64,000 bases of DNA from BQJU01 sp964015035 (GCA_964015035.1 CAXHCA010000001.1:101533-165532); one strand, 5' to 3'; shown: positions 36,083 to 45,318, counted from the stretch's first letter. The notes: generated by a model not told the origin, from the letters alone. Made by a program: numbers and translations.

Positions 36083-37093
36083 ATGTTACGACGCCTCCTG
36101 TTTGCATCTCTCCTTTGTTGCGTAAGCGGATACATCTATAGCCAGGATATCCACTTTTCTCAATTTTTCAATGCCCCTTTGCAGGTAAACCCCGCCATGA
36201 CGGGCTTGTTTCCTGGCGATGTGCGCTTTGGAGGCAATTATCGGAGTCAGTGGCAGAGTGTGCCGGTGCCTTATACCACCTTTTCGGGCTATTATGACCA
36301 AAAGTTTTATCTCCCAATTTTAAACAACAGTTTAATTGGTGGGGGGCTCATTTTTAACTATGATCGTGCAGGAGATGCCAATTTAAGCTGGACCCAACTG
36401 GGCGTGAATGTCAATTATATCCAACAAATAGCGGACGAACATTACCTGGCCGGAGGTTTTAAATTGATGGCCGGGCAGAGAGCACTTGATCCCAATCTAT
36501 TGAACTTCGGAGATCAATTTAATGGCGACATTTTTGATGCCAGTCAAAACTCCCAGGAGGCATTGACAAAATCTGCAGTTGGATATGTTGATTTGGGCGC
36601 TGGTGTAGCTTGGTATTTTCAGCGAGAAGATACCCGTACCTATGCTCAAACAGGTATCGGTTTCTCGCATGTCAACCAACCACGAGTCAGCTTTTTTGGC
36701 GATGAGACCGTACGCTTAAACATGTTGTTTACGCTTCACCAAAATGCGGTGATTCAACTGTCCGATCAAGTTGATTTGGCAACCAATATCATGTGCCAGT
36801 TGCAAGGGCCTTATTTCGAGGCCGTGGGTATGATCGGAGGGCGGTATCACTTGGATACTAAAACAGGGGAGCCATTGGGAATCCATTTGGGCCTGGGCTA
36901 CCGGATCGGCGATGCCTTCTTTCCGTATCTGGGTGTAGAATACCTCAATTGGAGGGCCGGGCTAAGTTACGACATCAATAATTCGCCATTTATTGCCGCC
37001 ACCAATCGGAGGGGAGGGCCAGAATTTTCATTATCCTACATCATTGCAAAAGTAAAACCACCTGACACCTTCAAATCCTGTCCTATATTTTAA
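36083..37093 (+). CDS. PorP/SprF-family outer-membrane protein of the type IX secretion system
   Basis: 336 residues with a signal peptide (to about 21). The family start is clear: QDIHFSQFFNAPLQVNPAMTGLF, then GNYRSQWQSVPVPYTTFSGYYDQKF. The rest is a barrel with VNYIQQIADEHYLAGGFKLM, the IGFSHVNQPRVSFFG pattern and a late GLGYRIGDAFFPYLGVEY. These proteins serve T9SS or anchor its substrates at the cell surface. Paired with an OmpA/TPR protein four bp downstream, as usual in this phylum. Confidence 0.93.
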   Translation: MLRRLLFASLLCCVSGYIYSQDIHFSQFFNAPLQVNPAMTGLFPGDVRFGGNYRSQWQSVPVPYTTFSGYYDQKFYLPILNNSLIGGGLIFNYDRAGDANLSWTQLGVNVNYIQQIADEHYLAGGFKLMAGQRALDPNLLNFGDQFNGDIFDASQNSQEALTKSAVGYVDLGAGVAWYFQREDTRTYAQTGIGFSHVNQPRVSFFGDETVRLNMLFTLHQNAVIQLSDQVDLATNIMCQLQGPYFEAVGMIGGRYHLDTKTGEPLGIHLGLGYRIGDAFFPYLGVEYLNWRAGLSYDINNSPFIAATNRRGGPEFSLSYIIAKVKPPDTFKSCPIF

Positions 37094-37097
37094 TGCT

Positions 37098-39080
37098 ATG
37101 AAGCAATTTTTGTCATGTATGCTACTCGTTCTTGGGGCAATATCCGGTGCCGTTGGCCAATCTTTTCGTGCTTATGTGAAAGCCGGAGATCAGGCCATTG
37201 AACAGTCGGATTATTATGCGGCTATGTACTATTTTGAAAATGCGTTGGAACGCAAGCCCAATGATTTGCCGACACTCTATAAGACGGCAGAAGCCGCACG
37301 ACTTTTTAATGCGTACGAGGAGGCAGTTAAGTACTACACCAAGGTTGTCAAAAAGGACAAAACAGGCTTGTTTCCATTGGCTTATTTTTGGTTGGGAAAA
37401 ATGACTAAACAAATGGGGGATTATGAAGGTGCCATTAAATATTTTGAGGATTATCTGAATCAACCAGGGGGCGATCCCCCTTATTTGGCGAAAGCCAGAA
37501 CGGAAATAACCAGCTGTGAGCAAGCTCAGTTGGCTTTGCAATCACCTGCAGAAGTAGATGTAGTGCAAATGAACAAACGCATCAATACGGCCTATTCAGA
37601 ATTTGGTGCTTACCAATCGGGAGATACGCTCTATTACACCTCTTATCGCTATGATAAAAAGGCAAAAGGGAATGTACCGGAGCGCAAAATATCCAAAGTG
37701 TTGATTTCGATAAGGGGAAGTAAAGGGCGCACCTTAAGAAGGGGGTTTAATAGTGATGAAAAACATACTGCACATACCACTTTTAATTCTGATCAGTCTA
37801 GAATTTATTATACCGTTTGTGATTTTGTGGAAGAGAGCGCCGCCATTCGCTGCCAATTGTTTTTTCGTGAAAAAGACAGTAGAAAACGTTGGAAATCAAG
37901 TGGTTTAGCCTTACCTGGTTCAATCAACATGCCAGGCTTTACGGCTACTCATCCCAGCATAGGATATGATTCCATATTGCAAACGGAAGTGCTGTATTTT
38001 GTCAGTGATCGCCCTGGAGGAAAGGGCGGGCTTGACATCTGGTGGTCCACATGGGATCAAGAAAAAAATAAATTTTCTGACCCTAAAAATCTCGAACAAA
38101 TCAACACCACTGCTGATGACATCACACCTTTTTTTCATCAAGCAAGCCAAATTTTATATTTCAGCTCCGAGGGGTATGACGGGTTGGGGGGATTTGATAT
38201 ATACCAAACCAACCGAGGGCCGGAATGGGGTAGGGTAGAAGCCTTAAAACCACCCATCAACTCAAGTTATAACGACATCTACTATTTTTTAAATCAAGAT
38301 GGTGAAACAGGGTATTTGTCTTCTAATCGCCTGGGATCTTTTTACCTAGATCGTCGGAACAAAACCTGTTGCAATGACATTTACACCTTCAAACCCAAAC
38401 CTCCTACGTCGCCTGTCGATTCAGTGCCTTCACCAACGGTAACAAAAATACCGCCGGTAGAACAGCCCATCGTGACAACTACACCCATGGTGCCCGAAAC
38501 ACTAGAGGATTTTTTGCCCTTGGCACTGTATTTTGATAATGATGAACCCGATAAACGGACTCGACGCACCACCACGCGCAAGACTTATGAGGATACCTTT
38601 GAGAAATATTATGCCCGCAAGGACCAATACCAACAAGCATTTGCCGATGCCTTGGACGAAGACGATCGAGCCGAAGCAGAAGGTTTGATAGATGCCTTTT
38701 TTGAAGACGAAGTCAAGCGCGGCTATGATTTCCTTTTTAAATTCTCGGAAATATTGTTGAAGCGTTTAGAAGCCGGAGATGAAGTAGAAATTTTCATTAA
38801 GGGATTTACTAGTCCCCGAGCGCAAAGCGATTATAATTTGCAACTGGGACAACGACGGATCAGCAGCTTACGCAATCACTTTAGCACTTATAGTGAAGGC
38901 ATCTTTCTGTCCTACCTGCAATCGGGGCAGCTGACCATTACGGAGCGTTCTTTTGGCGAAACTACCGCCTCACAAGACGTCAGTGATGACTTAGCGGATT
39001 TACGCAATTCCATTTATAGCCCGGCGGCGGCACGAGAACGAAGAGTCGAGATTCAGGAAATTAAACGAAAAGAAAATTAG
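37098..39080 (+). CDS. TPR - beta-propeller - OmpA envelope protein (PorE-like)
   Basis: 660 residues with a signal peptide (1-20). TPR units cover about 25-150, then PD40/WD-like propeller blades about 170-430 (PSIGYDSILQTEVLYFVSDRPGGKGGLDIWW, split across blades, and GYDGLGGFDIYQT). A Pro/Thr linker (430-475) leads to an OmpA-like domain starting LALYFDNDEPD. The OmpA core is interrupted by an acidic helical insertion (about 488-555) and resumes VEIFIKGFTSPRAQSDYNLQLGQRR, ending ARERRVEIQEI. Probably joins the outer-membrane PorP partner to peptidoglycan. Gene start is four bp after the PorP stop. Confidence 0.9.
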   Translation: MKQFLSCMLLVLGAISGAVGQSFRAYVKAGDQAIEQSDYYAAMYYFENALERKPNDLPTLYKTAEAARLFNAYEEAVKYYTKVVKKDKTGLFPLAYFWLGKMTKQMGDYEGAIKYFEDYLNQPGGDPPYLAKARTEITSCEQAQLALQSPAEVDVVQMNKRINTAYSEFGAYQSGDTLYYTSYRYDKKAKGNVPERKISKVLISIRGSKGRTLRRGFNSDEKHTAHTTFNSDQSRIYYTVCDFVEESAAIRCQLFFREKDSRKRWKSSGLALPGSINMPGFTATHPSIGYDSILQTEVLYFVSDRPGGKGGLDIWWSTWDQEKNKFSDPKNLEQINTTADDITPFFHQASQILYFSSEGYDGLGGFDIYQTNRGPEWGRVEALKPPINSSYNDIYYFLNQDGETGYLSSNRLGSFYLDRRNKTCCNDIYTFKPKPPTSPVDSVPSPTVTKIPPVEQPIVTTTPMVPETLEDFLPLALYFDNDEPDKRTRRTTTRKTYEDTFEKYYARKDQYQQAFADALDEDDRAEAEGLIDAFFEDEVKRGYDFLFKFSEILLKRLEAGDEVEIFIKGFTSPRAQSDYNLQLGQRRISSLRNHFSTYSEGIFLSYLQSGQLTITERSFGETTASQDVSDDLADLRNSIYSPAAARERRVEIQEIKRKEN

Positions 39081-39170
39081 ACGAGAGAAATAATTCAAAC
39101 AATTTGATTTAAGATACTTGGTGTCTTGTAAGCTAAATACTATTTTTACCTCTGGATCAAAAAGCAAATA

Positions 39171-40082
39171 ATGGCAAAATTCAGAACCGGGCACTCCCGG
39201 CAAGACACCAAGAAGAGTTCCGGTACGGTGATCAAAGTTGGTGTTTTCGGAGCAATCATTAGTGCTCTATTCTTATTGTTTAATAAATTTTCGGGCAATA
39301 TTCCCAGTATCTCGACAGACGAAACGGAAATCGAAACGGAACAAGATCAGCCAGCAGTCGATTATTTGCCAACCTCCAATACGGGAGCCATTGTGCAGCA
39401 CCAATACTTCACACTCTCTTATTCCGAAGAACACGAGCAGGCAGAGTGGGTTGCCCATACGCTGACTAAAGAAAACCTGAACAAAGATTGGCTGAAGCGC
39501 GAAGATAACTTCCGTCCGGACAATCAGGTAAAAACAGGGTCTTCCACGCCCAACGATTATCGTGGATCTGGATATGATCGTGGGCATTTGGTACCTTCCG
39601 CAGATATGGCCTATAGCAAAGAAGCCATGCAAGAAACCTTCTTAATGAGCAACATCAGTCCACAAGCCAGTAATTTTAATAAAGGAGTGTGGAGAGAACT
39701 CGAAGAATTGACCCGTAATTGGGCCAAAAAATTTGATCAGTTATACGTGGTGACCGGGCCGGTATTAACAATGGATATTAAAGGCACAATTGGGGATAAC
39801 GAAGTGAGTGTCCCTGCCGCTTATTATAAAGTATTGTTGGATCTCACTGCCCCGGACTATAAAGGCATTGCTTTTGTAATTCCCAATGAGGTCACCTTTG
39901 AACCACTTTATAAATTTGCTACTTCCATTGATGCGGTGGAGTCCTTGACGGGAATTGATTTTTTCCCAAAATTGATGGAAAAGGAGCTGGAAGCAGAAAT
40001 CGAAAGCAGCTTCAACCTGGATTTCTGGGAGTTCAGCAAGAAGAAATTTGAAGACAGAATCGAAAAGTGGAATAACCAATAA
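39171..40082 (+). CDS. Membrane-anchored DNA/RNA non-specific endonuclease
   Basis: 303 residues. A positively charged start and one membrane helix (about 21-40) precede an acidic linker. The nuclease domain (about 70-290) has the catalytic DRGH at 136-139 (SGYDRGHLVPSADM) and the metal-site NFNKGVWRELE (Asn170). This is the beta-beta-alpha-metal NucA/EndoG family, which cuts double- and single-stranded nucleic acids. The positive-inside rule suggests the domain faces the periplasm. Cytoplasmic action would be toxic without an inhibitor, and no inhibitor gene is visible. Followed after 12 bp by a HerA/YjgR ATPase gene. Confidence 0.92.
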   Translation: MAKFRTGHSRQDTKKSSGTVIKVGVFGAIISALFLLFNKFSGNIPSISTDETEIETEQDQPAVDYLPTSNTGAIVQHQYFTLSYSEEHEQAEWVAHTLTKENLNKDWLKREDNFRPDNQVKTGSSTPNDYRGSGYDRGHLVPSADMAYSKEAMQETFLMSNISPQASNFNKGVWRELEELTRNWAKKFDQLYVVTGPVLTMDIKGTIGDNEVSVPAAYYKVLLDLTAPDYKGIAFVIPNEVTFEPLYKFATSIDAVESLTGIDFFPKLMEKELEAEIESSFNLDFWEFSKKKFEDRIEKWNNQ

Positions 40083-40094
40083 CATTAATTTATT

Positions 40095-41639
40095 ATGTCC
40101 AATCGGGAAAAGTTTATTGAGCAGATCAATCAGGGATATACCTTTAAGAATGATTCCATTATTTTAGGTGGGGCGATGTTAGACAAGGAGGCTTTGCCGA
40201 ATACTTTGGTAAAATTACCACTAAAAATGTTCAATCGGCATGGATTGATTGCCGGTGCTACCGGATCAGGGAAGACCAAAACTTTGCAGATTATTGCTGA
40301 GCAACTATCTGCCAAATCAGTGCCGGTCCTCTTGATGGATATCAAAGGCGACCTCAGTGGTATTGCCGTACCTAGTGAAGGACATCCTAAAATAGATGAA
40401 CGCCATGCCAAGATTGGCATTCCATTTGAAGCCGGTTCCAGTCCGGTGGAATTCTTGAGTCTCTCAGATGAGGATGGCGCACGTTTGCGAGCTACTGTTT
40501 CTGAATTTGGACCGGTGCTCTTTAGCAAAATCTTAGATCTCAATGATACCCAATCGGGTATTATGGCGGTGATCTTTAAATATTGTGATGATAACAACTT
40601 GCCGCTACTGGATCTAAAAGATTTAAAGAAAGCCATCCAATACATTACCGGAGAGGGAAAAGACGAAATACAAGAAATGTATGGCCGAATCTCTACTGCA
40701 TCCACCGGGGCGATCATGAGAAAGATTGTAGAATTGGAGCAGCAAGGCGCAGAGATTTTCTTTGGGGAACGATCCTTTGATGTTGAAGACCTATGCCGGC
40801 TGGATGAAAATGGTAAAGGGATGGTGTCGATTATTCGTCTGACCGACATTCAAGATCGACCTAAGCTATTTTCTACATTTATGTTGCAAATTCTGGCGGA
40901 GATTTATGCCACTTTTCCAGAAGAAGGTGATTTGGAACAGCCCAAACTGGTCATTTTTATCGATGAGGCTCACTTAGTATTTGAAGAAGCTTCTGATGCA
41001 CTGATGGATCAGATTGAAGCCATCGTGAAGCTAATTCGCTCCAAGGGGGTAGGCTTGTTTTTTGTGACACAAAATCCGGCGGATGTTCCTGATAGTGTTC
41101 TGGGGCAATTGGGCCTCAAGGTACAGCATGCGCTGAGAGCTTTCACGGCCAAGGATCGCAAAGCCATCCGTTTGGCGGCACAAAACTATCCAATTACAGA
41201 ATATTACGATGTTGATCAATTGCTAACGGAATTAGGTATTGGGGAAGCGCTAGTCACAACCTTAAATGAAAAAGGCATTCCCACTCCATTGGTACACACC
41301 CTTTTGCGAGCGCCACAATCGCGAATGGATATTTTGACACCAGGCGAGATCAAGAATATTATAGACCAGTCCTTTCTCATCAAAAAATACAACGAAGTAA
41401 TTGACCGGGAAAGCGCTTATGAAATTCTGGAAAAAAAGATTGAACAGGCGAGGGAAGAGGAGCATCGCGCAGCCATGCAAGATCAGCGAGCAAAAGCCAG
41501 TCGGTCGACTAGTCGTAGACGTGAAAAATCTATGTTTGAGCAAATCATGAGCAACACCACCACTCGGCAAATAGGACGGACCATTGCACGGGAATTGACA
41601 AGAGGATTATTGGGGGTACTTGGCGTAAAAAAGCGCTAA
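40095..41639 (+). CDS. HerA/YjgR-type ATPase (DUF853 helicase-like)
   Basis: 514 residues. Walker A GATGSGKTK is at 54-62, with the strand LMDIKGDLSG after it. Walker B is in KLVIFIDEAHLVFEEASDAL, and VGLFFVTQNPADVPDSVLGQL is the sensor region. The end is basic and Ser/Arg-rich (KASRSTSRRREKSMF), then an amphipathic helix. This is the DUF853 branch of HerA/FtsK-like motors. HerA proper works with NurA in DNA end resection; DUF853 proteins are less known. Twelve bp after the nuclease gene, so cotranscribed. The stop shares four bases with the convergent gene. Confidence 0.92.
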   Translation: MSNREKFIEQINQGYTFKNDSIILGGAMLDKEALPNTLVKLPLKMFNRHGLIAGATGSGKTKTLQIIAEQLSAKSVPVLLMDIKGDLSGIAVPSEGHPKIDERHAKIGIPFEAGSSPVEFLSLSDEDGARLRATVSEFGPVLFSKILDLNDTQSGIMAVIFKYCDDNNLPLLDLKDLKKAIQYITGEGKDEIQEMYGRISTASTGAIMRKIVELEQQGAEIFFGERSFDVEDLCRLDENGKGMVSIIRLTDIQDRPKLFSTFMLQILAEIYATFPEEGDLEQPKLVIFIDEAHLVFEEASDALMDQIEAIVKLIRSKGVGLFFVTQNPADVPDSVLGQLGLKVQHALRAFTAKDRKAIRLAAQNYPITEYYDVDQLLTELGIGEALVTTLNEKGIPTPLVHTLLRAPQSRMDILTPGEIKNIIDQSFLIKKYNEVIDRESAYEILEKKIEQAREEEHRAAMQDQRAKASRSTSRRREKSMFEQIMSNTTTRQIGRTIARELTRGLLGVLGVKKR

Positions 41640-42217
41640 TTTCGCCCTACTTCAATGGCTTGCTTTTCGTTTTCATAGTTGCGGCAGTAGGTGGACCAGG
41701 GAGTGACCCGATATTCATTCGAACCAAAGTAAGTCGCAATTAATTTAAATTTTTCGCTGCTTTTAAACCCCACAATGGATTGAATCACGCGTTGATCTTC
41801 GTCCATAAATACTAGGGTAGGGTAGCTGAGACGCCCCTTTAGCCATTTTTCTGCCAATTGGTGATACCCCCGTTTGCCATTTCTCACATATTTGTAAACC
41901 TCACCCTGGTAGCGAATGTCTTCTTTATACTCTGCATCAAATCTTACTGGGTAGAAGTTTTTATTGATGTATTCCACTATGTCGGGGTCCTGAAAAGTAG
42001 TGGTATCCATTCTTTCACACCAACGGCACCATTCAGTATAAACGTCCAAGAAGATTTTCTTTTTTTGTTTTTCGGACAATTGCACCGCTTCATCCCACGT
42101 CAGCCAGTTGATTTCACTAGCCGGCTGCTGCACAGGATAATTGTCCGTGTCTTGCTGATCATTTAATGAAAAAAGACTCGAAAGGAATAATAGTGCTATG
42201 GCGCTCAAAAATTTCAT
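41636..42217 (-). CDS. Periplasmic thioredoxin-fold protein with WCxxC
   Basis: 193 residues with a signal peptide (1-18). The thioredoxin-like fold (about 38-160) begins WDEAVQLSEKQKKKIFLDVYTEWCRWCERMD with Cys64 and Cys67. It continues INKNFYPVRFDAEY and the cis-Pro region LSYPTLVFMDEDQRV. The DUF255-like wording KxIFLDVYTEWC is that of thioredoxin-related proteins that reduce or form disulfides in the periplasm. Single gene, with no clear promoter seen in the 129-bp spacer. Confidence 0.88.
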   Translation of the reverse strand: MKFLSAIALLFLSSLFSLNDQQDTDNYPVQQPASEINWLTWDEAVQLSEKQKKKIFLDVYTEWCRWCERMDTTTFQDPDIVEYINKNFYPVRFDAEYKEDIRYQGEVYKYVRNGKRGYHQLAEKWLKGRLSYPTLVFMDEDQRVIQSIVGFKSSEKFKLIATYFGSNEYRVTPWSTYCRNYENEKQAIEVGRN

Positions 42218-42346
42218 TCAACAGCAATTTTTCTATTTGAAGCTTTAATACCTGACAATAACTGGTTTGGTCATGTATATAAATTACATCTAAGAAACAA
42301 AGAAGCGCAGTTGATTATGGTCTATTGAGGGTACTTTAAACAAAGT

Positions 42347-43378
42347 TTAACTATTTCTAAAAATTTTTAAAACATCCTCTCCTAATTGAATAGGTTTTTC
42401 TGGTTTCACCGGTAGAATTGGTGCAGCAATGCCCTTTGAAATAAATACATTTCCGACGATGACGCGCGCCTCATCCCAAAGATCAGCTTCTACAAATTGT
42501 TGCAGAATAGAAGCCCCGCCTTCCACTAGTAAATTACTGATTTTACGTTGATATAAATCCTGCATAATAGCATTGGGGAAGTTGGTAAAATCTAGTTTTT
42601 GATAGGTTACAGCACCTTCTGTCTTGTCGATTAGGTCATTATATACAAGGGTAGGGTGGGACTGATCAAAAATAGCCAGGTGAGGAGGAAGGCTCCGCTT
42701 TTTGTCAATGACAATACGCAAAGGGGATTTACCAAAATAGTGTCTAGTAGTGAGCGCCGGATTATCTAGTCGAGCAGTATTTGTACCCACCAAAATGGCA
42801 TCGACCTCACTACGCCATTTGTGTACCAACCGTTTGCTATAGGCATTGGAAATCCAGATTGGTTCTCGATCCGCGCGAGCTAGAAAACCTTCCGGTGTTT
42901 GTGCATACTTAAGGATGGTATAAGGCCGGTGTTTTTGCACGAAAGTGCGCCTAGCGACACTTAGTTGCCGTCCTTTTTCTTCCAAAACACCCGTGACCAC
43001 TTCCACTCCCGCATTTCGCAATATTTCAACCCCATTGCCATGGACTTCGGGGGTGAAATCAAGGCAAGAAATCACCACTTTAGGGATTTTATGGCGAATA
43101 ATCAAGTCCGTACAAGGAGGGGTATTGCCGTGAATACAACAAGGCTCCAATGAAACATAGAGACAAGTATTTGGTAGTAGGTGTAAATCTTCAGGAGCCA
43201 CATTGGCCACGGCATTCACCTCAGCGTGGGCAGTGCCGTAGCGGGCATGATAACCTTCCCCAATGATACGATTTTCGTGCACGAGTACGGCACCAACCAT
43301 AGGATTAGGCGAAACCTGACCAGCTCCGAGCCGGGCTAAGTCAAAACATCGTTGCATGTATTTTTCTTCCACTGTCAT
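42347..43378 (-). CDS. ribD: Bifunctional riboflavin biosynthesis deaminase/reductase RibD
   Basis: 343 residues from ATG at 43378; a TTG seven codons earlier is unlikely. The deaminase domain (1-145) has zinc ligands His51 in HAEVNAV, Cys80 and Cys89 in SLEPCCIHGNTPPC. The reductase domain (about 150-340) has ILKYAQTPEGFLA, AILVGTNTARLDNPALTTR and LLVEGGASILQQF. It converts the pyrimidine product of GTP cyclohydrolase II in two steps. Cytosolic. Divergent from the AP2 protein gene, with a hairpin at 43412-43443 between. Confidence 0.95.
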   Translation of the reverse strand: MTVEEKYMQRCFDLARLGAGQVSPNPMVGAVLVHENRIIGEGYHARYGTAHAEVNAVANVAPEDLHLLPNTCLYVSLEPCCIHGNTPPCTDLIIRHKIPKVVISCLDFTPEVHGNGVEILRNAGVEVVTGVLEEKGRQLSVARRTFVQKHRPYTILKYAQTPEGFLARADREPIWISNAYSKRLVHKWRSEVDAILVGTNTARLDNPALTTRHYFGKSPLRIVIDKKRSLPPHLAIFDQSHPTLVYNDLIDKTEGAVTYQKLDFTNFPNAIMQDLYQRKISNLLVEGGASILQQFVEADLWDEARVIVGNVFISKGIAAPILPVKPEKPIQLGEDVLKIFRNS

Positions 43379-43411
43379 GACTATCAGATACTGATACAAA
43401 AATAAACTCGT

Positions 43412-43443
43412 TCTTTGACAAATCTAGCGTGATTTATCAAAGA
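43412..43443. repeat. Hairpin of the second repeat type (CTTTGACAAAT)
   Basis: CTTTGACAAATC pairs with GATTTATCAAAG with one mismatch around TAGCGT. It resembles the longer element at 61011-61080 (GTCCTTTGACAAAT ends). It lies in the ribD/AP2 divergent spacer. Confidence 0.5.
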
Positions 43444-43537
43444 TCCCATAAACTTGTACAAAGTTGCTACAAAATTATTCAGTGAAAATTGATTTTTAAA
43501 TGGCATTTTTTTGGCCGAAAACCCTTAAACATTTTTA

Positions 43538-43545
43538 TATATTTG
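43538..43545 (+). promoter_or_regulatory. -7 box TATATTTG upstream of the AP2 gene
   Basis: Full TAnnTTTG match; a TTTG at 43510-43513 is 24 bp upstream. It predicts a TSS near 43552, so the gene must start after this, at the TTG 43645 or GTG 43669. Confidence 0.5.
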
Positions 43546-43668
43546 GCAAAGACTGTATATTTAGGAACAAATTTTCCACCACGGGACTCTCGACAGAACA
43601 ATTCCTTTGAACCATATTACCCCAAACTCGTAGCAACAGTTAAATTGTTCACCATAAATCAAAAGAGC

Positions 43669-44220
43669 GTGTTATACAAAGTAAAACTGAAGAATGCTGA
43701 TGAGGAGGTATTGCTTGATGATAAGGTATATGAATACCTGACCAGCGATCCCTACCTTGTGAAAGTGGACTTCATAAACAACCTAAGGCGGCATTCAAGC
43801 GGGTGTGCTGTCTTTCAAAAAACCTGGAAACGGGCAGATGGCGGTTATAAAACAGAGACCATCTATTTACACAAATTGATTGCTGAGAAATTTCTGGTAG
43901 ACAACAAATCCGGAAAGAAAAACCTGGTAGGGGCAAAGAACGGCAATAAGCTAGATTGTCGGTTGGAAAATTTGGCCTACCGTTCCCGATCCGTGGCCAG
44001 TCGAAAGCGAAAAACCAGTAGTAAAGTCGGTTACACCGGGGTTTACAAAGAAAACAATCGCTATCGTGCTGTGATTTCGGTCAATCGTAAATCCGTACAT
44101 ATCGGCATGTTTTCAACTGCTGAGGAGGCTGCAATGGCCTACAATAAAATGTCACGCGAATTATATGGAGAGGACGGCAAAATTAATGTCATTAAACCCA
44201 AAAAAGGAGAGGACGATTAG
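43669..44220 (+). CDS. AP2-domain protein derived from an HNH homing-endonuclease type
   Basis: About 183 residues from GTG at 43669; start uncertain (TTG at 43645 also possible). The conserved part opens LYKVKLKNADEEVLLDDKVYEYL. A region like the HNH module follows (IYLHKLIAEKFLV ... LVGAKNGNKLDCRLENLAYRSRS), but the usual catalytic His before NGN is replaced by Ala-Lys, so cleavage is doubtful. An AP2 DNA-binding domain at 44029-44196 ends it (GYTGVYKENNRYRAVISVNR...). I infer a DNA-binding regulator built from a homing-endonuclease scaffold. Confidence 0.8.
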   Translation: MLYKVKLKNADEEVLLDDKVYEYLTSDPYLVKVDFINNLRRHSSGCAVFQKTWKRADGGYKTETIYLHKLIAEKFLVDNKSGKKNLVGAKNGNKLDCRLENLAYRSRSVASRKRKTSSKVGYTGVYKENNRYRAVISVNRKSVHIGMFSTAEEAAMAYNKMSRELYGEDGKINVIKPKKGEDD

Positions 44221-44254
44221 CATACAAAACGCTCTTCGCAGCTGATATTTTCGC

Positions 44255-44944
44255 CTAAAACTCTGACAACTTAAAGGCCCTGGTCATTTCTCTTTTTCCA
44301 GGAGGGCCCGGGACCGCTTCTACTGAAAAACCGAGGTTCTTCAGTATCCTTTTCATACTTCCCTTAGCGCAATAGGTTACAAATACTCCGCTGTTTTTCA
44401 ATGCTTTGTACATAATACTTAACACCGGTTCCTCCCAAAGTTCAGGCTGGGTACTCGGTGCAAATGCATCAAAATAGATGACATCAAAAGCTTGGATGAA
44501 ATCCAGGTCTTCAAACCGTTGATGAATCTTAGTCAGCGAGAATTGTGGCGTCAACTGATGGGGGGCTTCCCAAGGTAGGCGATGCATTTCGTAAAAATAT
44601 TGACTTTGAATGGGGGTACACTTTAAGACCTTAGGATAGTTTAATTCAAGCGCCTCTTCTATAGTAAGCGGATAGGCTTCCACACCTGTATATTGGATCG
44701 ACAATCCCAGATCTTGAGCCTCCAATAGACTTAGAAAGGCATTTAGACCCGTTCCCCAACCAATTTCAAGGATATGAATAGACTTAGAAGCTAATGCTTT
44801 GACTTGCAATCCAGCCTGGATGAATACGTGGCGCGATTCCTGAATTGCTCCGTATTTGGAATGGTAGCTTTCACCAAATTCTTTGGATACAATAGAATGG
44901 GACCCATCCTGCGTCTCGAATATTCGGGAAGTATTCATAATCAT
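44255..44944 (-). CDS. mnmD: tRNA 5-methylaminomethyl-2-thiouridine methyltransferase (MnmD/MnmC N-domain)
   Basis: 229 residues. The SAM-binding motif ILEIGWGTGLNAFL is at about 60-73 and DVIYFDAFAPSTQPELWEE at about 130-148. VFVTYCAKGSMKRIL and the C-terminal PGPPGKREMTRAF close the fold. It methylates nm5s2U34 to mnm5s2U34 in wobble position of tRNAs. It is the stand-alone methyltransferase form without the FAD oxidase half of MnmC. Twenty bp after ytxJ, in an apparent leftward operon. Confidence 0.93.
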   Translation of the reverse strand: MIMNTSRIFETQDGSHSIVSKEFGESYHSKYGAIQESRHVFIQAGLQVKALASKSIHILEIGWGTGLNAFLSLLEAQDLGLSIQYTGVEAYPLTIEEALELNYPKVLKCTPIQSQYFYEMHRLPWEAPHQLTPQFSLTKIHQRFEDLDFIQAFDVIYFDAFAPSTQPELWEEPVLSIMYKALKNSGVFVTYCAKGSMKRILKNLGFSVEAVPGPPGKREMTRAFKLSEF

Positions 44945-44964
44945 AACATGCCGGCGTTAATGTG

Positions 44965-45318
44965 CTAGGCAGTAGACGAACCTTGGAAATTATCGGCCAG
45001 TGTCGGAACCGTGATATCCAGATGAGATGCATGATAAATACACCTGCCATCTTTGATCAAAAGGACCTGTGGTGATTCATGTTCAACCTGAAAGGTGTCC
45101 GCAACCTGTTGTGAAACAGGACGGTACGCAATGAGGTCCACAAAATAGATCGCGACATCTTGCTCTCCAAAGTTCCATTCATTCTCTAAACGAAATTTGG
45201 CAATTGAGCTGATAGAACAACGGGTACTATGTTTGAATATCAGGCAGGGGAGTTCCCTAGATCGTTCAACAATGGCTTCAACCTCTTGAGGTGAAGTCAC
45301 AAAATTCCATTTGAGCAT
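44965..45318 (-). CDS. ytxJ: Monothiol bacilliredoxin YtxJ
   Basis: 117 residues, thioredoxin-like. The hallmark is FKHSTRCSISSIAKFRLE with one active cysteine (Cys34), and later HESPQVLLIKDGRC. The family removes bacillithiol from mixed disulfides; its presence implies this organism uses bacillithiol. Starts three bp after the stop of a small lipoprotein gene. Confidence 0.92.
   Translation of the reverse strand: MLKWNFVTSPQEVEAIVERSRELPCLIFKHSTRCSISSIAKFRLENEWNFGEQDVAIYFVDLIAYRPVSQQVADTFQVEHESPQVLLIKDGRCIYHASHLDITVPTLADNFQGSSTA

Noticed and set aside
40130..40849. A 239-codon minus-strand frame inside the HerA/YjgR gene
   Set aside because: Long antisense shadow without domain features; the sense gene has full ATPase motifs.
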